Part shown: piece after piece, positions 56,730 to 64,000 of the stretch
Position numbering within the stretch: position 1 is the stretch's first letter
How the letters are laid out: every line of letters starts with the position of its first letter
Origin: Paracoccaceae bacterium
GTDB taxonomy: Bacteria; Pseudomonadota; Alphaproteobacteria; Rhodobacterales; Rhodobacteraceae
Length of the DNA: 64,000 nt
Direction: 5' to 3'
NCBI GenBank assembly: GCA_014762635.1
Contig: JABURR010000098.1
Location: 145,503-209,502 of the forward strand
Made by a program: the position numbers and the translations under genes
The notes under the pieces: generated by a model
What the model saw: only the letters and a program-made list of their open reading frames with translations
The model's database searches: none
Told to the model about the DNA's origin: nothing

Positions 56730-57650
56730 TCAGATCCTCCGTCCCAGAGTGCGGATGAAGACGTAGGACAGCGCAAAGGTGACCAGTGCCAGAACGTAGG
56801 ACATGGCCGCGCCGCTGCCGAAAGACAGGTTCCGGAAAGTCTCGACATATATATGCCAAGACAACACATGGCTGGCATCTCCGGGACCACCCTCAGTCAG
56901 GATGAAGAACAGATCGAAATGCCGGATCGCCATCATGGTTTCGTAGATCATGACCAGCATGAAGCCGGGTTTCATCGCCGGCAGGGTGACATGGATGAAC
57001 CGCTGCCAGACCCCGGCACCGTCGACACGGGCAGCCTGATAGAGATCGGATGGGATCGATTTCAGCGACACCAGCAACAAAATCGCGGCCAGCGGCACTT
57101 CCTTCCAGACGAAGGCATTAGCGATCAGGAAGATCGTCTTGTCCTGATCCCCCAACCAGATCATGTACTTGTCGATGAAATCGAGCTGGTAGAGCACCCC
57201 ATTCAGGGCGCCATAGCCGGAATCATAGATCCACTTCCACATGAGGGCATTCGCCACGTAGGGGATCGCCCAGGGCACCAGAAGGATGGTCGACAGCACA
57301 CGGCGGCCACGAAAATTCTGGTTCAGCAGCAGCGATATGAGTAACGCGATCACGGCGATTGCCGTCACCGACACGACCGAGAATGTCACAGTCCTGACGA
57401 CCGAAACCCAGAAGAGTTCGTTGGTGAACAGGTCCGTATAGTTGTCCAGGCCGACAAAAGGCGTGCGGTTGGGCCGTGTCAGCTTGATGCGAAAGAAGCT
57501 GATGTAGAGGGAGTAGAAAATCGGAAAGACCGCCACCCCCATCAGAACCAGCATCACCGGCGCCAGGAATAGAGCTGCGCTGCGTTCCTCGTAGCCGAAC
57601 AAATGACGCATGCGCCGCCTACCGCCCCGTGGGTTCAAAACATCTGTCAC
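56730..57650 (-). CDS. Sugar-type ABC importer permease 1 (MalF/UgpA-like)
   Basis: 306 residues from GTG 57650 (GAGGCG 7 bases upstream); ATG 57611 is a shorter option. It has six spans and the EAA loop SDLYQAARVDGAGVWQRFIHVTLP. The N-terminal span LFLAPVMLVLMGVAVFPIFYSLYISFF is the usual first helix. It lies downstream of the binding-protein gene beyond a perfect stem-loop. Confidence 0.93.
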   Translation of the reverse strand: MTDVLNPRGGRRRMRHLFGYEERSAALFLAPVMLVLMGVAVFPIFYSLYISFFRIKLTRPNRTPFVGLDNYTDLFTNELFWVSVVRTVTFSVVSVTAIAVIALLISLLLNQNFRGRRVLSTILLVPWAIPYVANALMWKWIYDSGYGALNGVLYQLDFIDKYMIWLGDQDKTIFLIANAFVWKEVPLAAILLLVSLKSIPSDLYQAARVDGAGVWQRFIHVTLPAMKPGFMLVMIYETMMAIRHFDLFFILTEGGPGDASHVLSWHIYVETFRNLSFGSGAAMSYVLALVTFALSYVFIRTLGRRI

Positions 57651-57699
57651 CTTGTATCGCCTCGTCTGATTTCAGCGCCGCCGTGCCAAGAGATAGGTT

Positions 57700-57726
57700 G
57701 GACCCGGCAATTCATTTGCCGGGTCC
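57700..57726 (-). other. Perfect intercistronic stem-loop after the binding-protein gene
   Basis: GGACCCGGCAA (57700-57710) pairs perfectly with TTGCCGGGTCC (57716-57726) around a 5-base loop. No T-run follows on the minus strand. It probably stabilises the binding-protein mRNA and lowers expression of the permease genes downstream. Confidence 0.8.
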
Positions 57727-57734
57727 ATGCTGGA

Positions 57735-59063
57735 TCAGTAGCTGCTCTTCAACTCGTCCCACAGATCTGCAGACTTCTGAATGGCTGCCGCAGGCTCAAC
57801 ATTACCCAGGATGGCCGATTGCCATGCCGAGCCGTTGGTTTCGGCCCATTCGCCGAACCAGGGGGTCACGACGTCCTTCTTGAGCGCGAGCGCCTGCTGC
57901 GCCTTGATCGTGTCGACATCACCGTAGGTATTGTATGCCGCCTGGATCTCGGCGTCTTCGAACAATGGCTTCACGCCGAAGCCTGCCCCGATATCAAGGA
58001 ACAGGAGTTTCTGGAACTTGTACTCGCCATTGGCCTTGCCTCCGAACCATTCGATCAGCCTAGCGGCATTCTCGGCGCGCTGCTTGTCCTGAGCGGATTG
58101 CGTCGCCATGCCGTGGAAGCGCATCCAACCCACGGTATTGTGGTCGCCATTCGCACCCTTGGGCATCATCGCCTGCTTGACGTTCCCGGCGATTTGCGAC
58201 TGTGCGGGATCGTTCAGCATCCGCAGACGGTATTTTGCGACCATGGCAAAGGCATGGTTGCCCGAAGCGAAGGCCTTAAGGCCTGACAACTCGCCGGTTT
58301 CCACGCAGGCCGGGGATACGATGCCATGCTTGTCGACCGCATCAACGACCCACTGCAGTGCCTCGACCGCACCATCCTTCTCATGCTGCATGATTGAAGC
58401 GCCAGCATCGTCGGTGAAGCGCCCACCGTGCGAGTAGACAAGCGCCGACATGAATTCGATCAACCAGCTTTCCTGCGCCATCGCGAGCATCATCGGGTAG
58501 TCTGAGATGCCTTTTTCCTTCATCACCAGCGACTGCTCTACAACTTCGTCCCAAGTAGCAGGCGGCGCATCGAACCCGGCTTCCTTGATCTTGCTCTCAT
58601 CATAGAAGAAAGCCATGAAGTCGGTGTAGTAGGTCAGGCCATACTGACGACCGTTGTAGGTCATCGAGTCGGTGCAGAAATCCTCGGCCTCGGAGTTGTA
58701 GGCGGTCAGGAAGTCATATTCATCGATCGGGGAGATCCAGCCAGCCTCAGCCCATTCGGGCAGCCAGGCATCCGACACCCACATCATGTCAAGCGGTGCG
58801 CCACCTACGAACTTGGTGACCATGCCCTCGCGATACTGAGCCCAGGGCGAGTTGCCGTAGTTCACCGGGATCCCGGTCGTGTTGGTGAAGGCGTTGAGGT
58901 GGCTCTGCACCGTGTCAACTGCGGCGGACCACGCATGCATGTTTACGGCCTGCCCAGCTTGGGCGCCCGCTAGCCGTGGCCCCGCCAGGGCCATTGCCCC
59001 CGCCGCCGCCGAACTCCGCAGGAATTCCCGGCGGCCGATATGTGATTTTGTGAGTCGTGACAT
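57735..59063 (-). CDS. Sugar-type ABC importer periplasmic binding protein
   Basis: 442 residues from ATG 59063. It has a Tat-type signal: GRREFLRSSAAAGAMALAGP with cleavage near AGAQA. The mature chain has the family 1 solute-binding plan (VNMHAWSAAVDTVQSHLNAF, then PWAQYREGMVTKFVGGAPLDMMW). It captures the substrate for the MalF/MalG-like permeases. It is the first gene of the island's main operon, with a perfect 20-base palindrome about 110 bases upstream. Confidence 0.93.
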   Translation of the reverse strand: MSRLTKSHIGRREFLRSSAAAGAMALAGPRLAGAQAGQAVNMHAWSAAVDTVQSHLNAFTNTTGIPVNYGNSPWAQYREGMVTKFVGGAPLDMMWVSDAWLPEWAEAGWISPIDEYDFLTAYNSEAEDFCTDSMTYNGRQYGLTYYTDFMAFFYDESKIKEAGFDAPPATWDEVVEQSLVMKEKGISDYPMMLAMAQESWLIEFMSALVYSHGGRFTDDAGASIMQHEKDGAVEALQWVVDAVDKHGIVSPACVETGELSGLKAFASGNHAFAMVAKYRLRMLNDPAQSQIAGNVKQAMMPKGANGDHNTVGWMRFHGMATQSAQDKQRAENAARLIEWFGGKANGEYKFQKLLFLDIGAGFGVKPLFEDAEIQAAYNTYGDVDTIKAQQALALKKDVVTPWFGEWAETNGSAWQSAILGNVEPAAAIQKSADLWDELKSSY

Positions 59064-59173
59064 TTTTCAACTTCCCTGTTTCAGCTTTCGGCTCCGCTCG
59101 AAAAACGCGCGAACAGCCATACCCGACGTGAGGTCAATCGATCCTCGCGACTCGACGCTAGCGTGGGAATTTC

Positions 59174-59193
59174 ATGTCGTCAATTGACGACAT
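59174..59193. promoter_or_regulatory. Probable TetR operator O1 (perfect 20-bp palindrome)
   Basis: ATGTCGTCAA followed by TTGACGACAT: 20 bases of perfect dyad symmetry upstream of the importer/hydroxylase operon. It shares the pattern TGTCRTC-N4-GAYGACA with a second site at 60062-60079 beside tetR. A TTGTAT element just upstream on the minus strand makes overlap with the core promoter likely. Confidence 0.7.
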
Positions 59194-59279
59194 AAAATAC
59201 AAACCCGCTTGAGCGGACACTCGAACCTGTCTGAACTGATCCACCTGACGACAGCCTTCGGGGCAATTAGCCTACAACG

Positions 59280-59981
59280 TCAAAGTTGTTCCTGCTGATA
59301 GGCTTCGACCATCGGCTTCAGCCCTGCCAGGAACATCCGTACATGCATTGCCACGACACTTTCTTCAGGCACGCGCATGCTGGCTTTGTATAGGTGGCGC
59401 CGAATGGCATAGTGCGAGATGGCCCCGTGTAGCGTCCACGCCATCTCGTTAGTCACATCTCGGTTCTTCGGCAACTCAATGTGTTGATCGAAAGCAGCTT
59501 CCCGGATCAGAACGTCCAGCAACTGCGTTACTATGCTGGCTATATAATCCGGAGCCATGGACGAGTCTGACAGGGACGCGTAAAGAAACAGGCGCAGCCA
59601 CTTTCGGGTCAAGGTTGTCTCTAAATAGTCCTGATAAAATAGGCAGAACCTCTTCTCGACGGGGACCGAGCGATCCTGCAATTCTGCAAACCAGCCGGCC
59701 TTGAACGCACCAAGAATTTCTTCCCGGTAGACCTCGGCAAGCAGGTCCTCTTTCGTTGGGAAAAAGCGATAAACCAAGCGCTGCGACACGCCGCACGCTT
59801 CAGCCAAACGCCGTGTCTGGCCAGTCAGCCCATTTTCAGAAAAAAATTCTGACGCAATCTCCAGAATCTGGGCGCGCCTCTCGGCATGCGGAAGTCGGCT
59901 ACTGCCCTTGGCAGCTTCCGATTTCTTGCCCATCTCCGATGGAGAGCCCCGCTTTCTGAGTGAATCGGATTTCGCGCGCAC
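59280..59981 (-). CDS. TetR-family transcriptional regulator
   Basis: 233 residues from GTG 59981; ATG 59933 would drop 16 basic residues. The N-terminal HTH is clear: RRAQILEIASEFFSENGLTG, then RRLAEACGVSQRLVYRFFPT and KEDLLAEVYRE. The C-terminal ligand domain is unlike any I can name. It lies between the importer operon and the divergent NIPSNAP gene, with matching inverted repeats in both promoter regions, so it probably represses both and its own gene until a pathway compound binds (inference). Confidence 0.9.
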   Translation of the reverse strand: MRAKSDSLRKRGSPSEMGKKSEAAKGSSRLPHAERRAQILEIASEFFSENGLTGQTRRLAEACGVSQRLVYRFFPTKEDLLAEVYREEILGAFKAGWFAELQDRSVPVEKRFCLFYQDYLETTLTRKWLRLFLYASLSDSSMAPDYIASIVTQLLDVLIREAAFDQHIELPKNRDVTNEMAWTLHGAISHYAIRRHLYKASMRVPEESVVAMHVRMFLAGLKPMVEAYQQEQL

Positions 59982-60061
59982 AACATCCCCGTTCTAAGTC
60001 GCTAAATCTATACCAGCCGCCAAGCAACCGAGATATAGTTAAGGTTAGGCATTGCTCAATT

Positions 60062-60079
60062 TGTCATCGCCTGATGACT
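60062..60079. promoter_or_regulatory. Probable TetR operator O2
   Basis: TGTCATC (60062-60068), 4-base spacer, GATGACT (60073-60079): a near-perfect dyad in the tetR/NIPSNAP intergenic region, with the same half-site and spacing as O1 at 59174. A T-rich run follows. Confidence 0.55.
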
Positions 60080-60162
60080 TTTTTGTTGCAATCTCAGGCT
60101 CTCCGCAAGTAGCTTTCGGTCAGACCAGCACTTAGCTTCGCCGAACCGCAAAGGCATATCCA

Positions 60163-60474
60163 ATGATATACGAGAAGCGCACTTACCGAATTTTGGCCGG
60201 CAAAGCTCCTGAGTTCCTCAAGCTATACGAAGCCGATGGTCTGCATATCATCACCAAATATGCGCAATTGATCGGTTGCTGGATCACCGACAGTGGCCCG
60301 CTGAATTCCGTCGTGTTCATCTGGGCCTACGAAGACTACGGCCACAGGGCTCAACAGAGGGCCAAGCTGGGGGCCGATCCTGAATGGCAAGCATTTGTTC
60401 CCAAGATACTGCCCTATCTCGACTATCAGGAAAGTGTCTTTCTCTTGCCCACGGCGTTTTCACCGCAAAGTTAA
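60163..60474 (+). CDS. NIPSNAP-family protein
   Basis: 103 residues. It is a single ferredoxin-like alpha/beta-barrel domain: MIYEKRTYRILAGKAPEFLKLYE at the start, LIGCWITDSGPLNSVVFIWAYEDYGHR in the middle and a C-terminal strand ESVFLLP. Bacterial NIPSNAP proteins often sit in catabolic gene clusters but have few known reactions; some are monooxygenase- or isomerase-like. It is divergent from tetR and shares its control region. The 113 bases after it, up to the IS left end, hold no gene that I can support. Confidence 0.85.
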   Translation: MIYEKRTYRILAGKAPEFLKLYEADGLHIITKYAQLIGCWITDSGPLNSVVFIWAYEDYGHRAQQRAKLGADPEWQAFVPKILPYLDYQESVFLLPTAFSPQS

Positions 60475-60587
60475 ATGTTTCGCACTGTCAGAGGATAGCA
60501 AGCGCGGCGGCGGGCGTTGCCGTTACCCTTCGAGGCGAACCCGCTGACCCGGACGGTCAGCCGGTTTATCGCATCCCAATCCGCATC

Positions 60588-61636
60588 GGCTTTGTTGCAC
60601 AAATCCCGTGAGGGATTCATCTCGTGAACCTAGAGTGGTAGCTGGGATGCATGAGCAGACCGACACCCCCAACCTACAGGATCAGGAATTGGCCAGCCTA
60701 CAATGAAGCGCTCAAGCTCCGGGGCTCGCTGACGATCTGGTTCGACCCCGAGATGAGCTGGGATGCCGCGCCGACAGGCAGGCGTGGCCGCCAGCAGACC
60801 TACAGCGATACGGCCATTCAGACCTGTCTGACGATGAAGGTGCTGTTCGGCATGGCGCTCCGGCAGACGACCGGGTTTGTCGAGAGCCTGTTACGCTTGG
60901 TCGGGCTGGACTGGACGGTGCCTGACTTCAGCACCCTGTCCCGCCGCCAGAAGACCCTGGCCGTCAACATCCCCTACCGCGGCTCCAGGGGGGCGCTGCA
61001 TCTGCTGATCGACAGCACCGGCATCAAGGTTGAGGGCGAAGGTGAGTGGAACGCCCGTAAGCATGGCGGCCCCAAACGGCGCGTCTGGCGCAAGATCCAC
61101 CTCGGGATCGACGAGGAAACGCTGGAGATCCGCGCCGTCGAGATCACCGGGAGCCACATCGGCGATGCCCCGGTCCTGCCCGACCTGCTCGGCCAGATAC
61201 CAATGGACGAAGCGATCGGCAGCGTCACCGCAGACGGCGCCTATGACACGCGCAAATGCCACGACGCCATTGCCAACCCGGCGCCCATGCTGTCATCCCG
61301 CCACGAAAGAACGCAAAGCCGTGGACGGCCGTCACCGCCAGCGCAGTTGCACGAAATGAGGCCCTGCGTGCCTCCAAATACCTGGGCCGAGCCCTGTGGC
61401 GACGATGGAGTGGATACCACCGCCGGAGCCGCGTCGAGACGAAGATGCACTGTGTGAAACTGCTGGGCCAGCGCCTCATGGCAAGAGACTTCGACCGTCA
61501 GGTCGCCGAACTCCAGGGCCGCATCGCCGTCCTGAACGGCTACACCGCCCTCGGCATCCCTGTCACAGAGGCTGTGGGATAAATCCGGCCGGGGAAGGGG
61601 AAAACTCGCCCGTCACCCGATTTGTGCAACAAGGCC
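60588..61636 (+). mobile_element. IS5-family (IS903-like) insertion sequence, copy 2
   Basis: About 1049 bases bounded by imperfect inverted repeats: left GGCTTTGTTGCACAAATC (from 60588), right the complement of GATTTGTGCAACAAGGCC (ending 61636). The ends resemble IS903-group termini. No matching target-site duplication is visible in the flanks (left ...CCGCATC, right CGGGCGT...), so it may have been rearranged since insertion. It lies about 180 bases upstream of acnA, in the same orientation as copy 1 at 48624-49358. Confidence 0.88.
60651..61582 (+). pseudogene. Frameshifted IS5-family transposase, copy 2
   Basis: The first frame runs from ATG 60651 through residue about 210 with the first catalytic Asp (LLIDSTGIKVEGEGEW) and the second (TADGAYDTRKCHD). 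A one-base loss near 61278 shifts the frame; reading resumes in the next frame with AVIPPRKNAKPW and runs to TAA 61582, including the catalytic Glu in RRSRVETKMHCVK. Without frameshifting the transposase is dead. Otherwise the gene is nearly complete. Confidence 0.88.
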
Positions 61637-61815
61637 CGGGCGTCAGCCCCGCCGTGTTCGCGCCATTCCACGGGCCTGTGCTGTCGCGGCTTGAGTGAAT
61701 CTGCAAATTTCTGTGCACAACGGTATACAAATCCGGCCCTCCCCCCTTGATCCCTGCCCCGGAACAGGGATAGAGCATCGGCGAACCCGCCCGTATTTCA
61801 GACAGGGAGCATTCC

Positions 61816-64000
<2,185 letters not shown>

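Noticed and set aside
60588..61636. Clean composite transposon with target-site duplications
   Set aside because: The flanks of the two IS copies do not match each other and copy 1 has lost its left end, so a simple transposition unit cannot be shown.
48371..61700. Island as a tRNA-Gln-integrated element with a repeated tRNA 3' end
   Set aside because: I looked for a second copy of the tRNA 3' end near 60.5-61.8 kb and found none, and there is no integrase gene. IS-mediated insertion fits better.

Overview
The window is high-GC alphaproteobacterial DNA, most likely from a Roseobacter-group or related Rhodobacteraceae (Rhodobacterales) species. This is inferred from gene content and order: an mreBCD-mrdA-rodA cell-shape operon, a leuA gene with a leucine-rich leader peptide, a CryB/PhrB-type FeS photolyase, a two-domain glutamine-dependent nadE, a Kdo/capsule export cluster and many Tat-dependent ABC binding proteins. 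It was read by eye, with no database search.

Layout. 1-1.4 kb: 5' part of a ferredoxin-reductase-globin fusion gene (minus strand, cut by the window edge). 1.6-8.2 kb: a six-gene plus-strand operon and the most interesting part of the window. It encodes a dual-specificity phosphatase, a Roadblock/LC7-like protein, a second possible Roadblock-like protein, an ABC-type ATPase fused to a catalytically dead copy of the phosphatase domain, and two different dynamin-like GTPases. An orphan gene converges on it (8.2-9.3 kb). 9.5-16 kb: tesB thioesterase beside a five-gene acyl-CoA catabolic operon. 16.2-22.8 kb: a TauE-like permease, a 39-residue membrane protein and a dipeptide-type ABC transporter operon. 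23.2-32.1 kb: gltX, a zincin, a PfkB kinase, nadE, a secreted MORN-repeat protein, photolyase and an SDR. 32.2-34 kb: leucine leader plus leuA. 34.3-40.9 kb: mreBCD-mrdA-rodA plus a 2-hydroxyacid dehydrogenase. 40.9-48.3 kb: SseB, a uracil-DNA glycosylase, ArsR/permease, nhaA and kpsT-kpsE-kdsA. 48.37 kb: tRNA-Gln(TTG).

48.6-61.6 kb: an accessory island between tRNA-Gln and acnA, bounded by two decayed, same-orientation IS5-family copies. It carries a CoxLMS-like molybdenum hydroxylase with CoxG and a 3-hydroxyisobutyrate-dehydrogenase-like enzyme, a sugar-type ABC importer, a TetR regulator and a NIPSNAP protein. Two matching inverted repeats, one before the importer operon and one in the tetR/NIPSNAP divergent region, look like TetR operators. 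The substrate cannot be read from sequence. acnA starts at 61.8 kb and runs off the window.

How the genes may work together. In the 1.6-8.2 kb operon, two GTPases of the membrane-remodelling dynamin superfamily are translationally coupled to an ATPase-pseudophosphatase, and Roadblock-type proteins and an active phosphatase lie upstream. Roadblock proteins such as MglB regulate small GTPases in other bacteria, so a phosphatase/Roadblock/NTPase membrane-remodelling switch is a reasonable but unproven reading. Other unusual items are two loci with four ATCGGA boxes at exact 11-bp spacing, the leucine leader, and a 3' remnant of a Hint-domain gene next to nadE.
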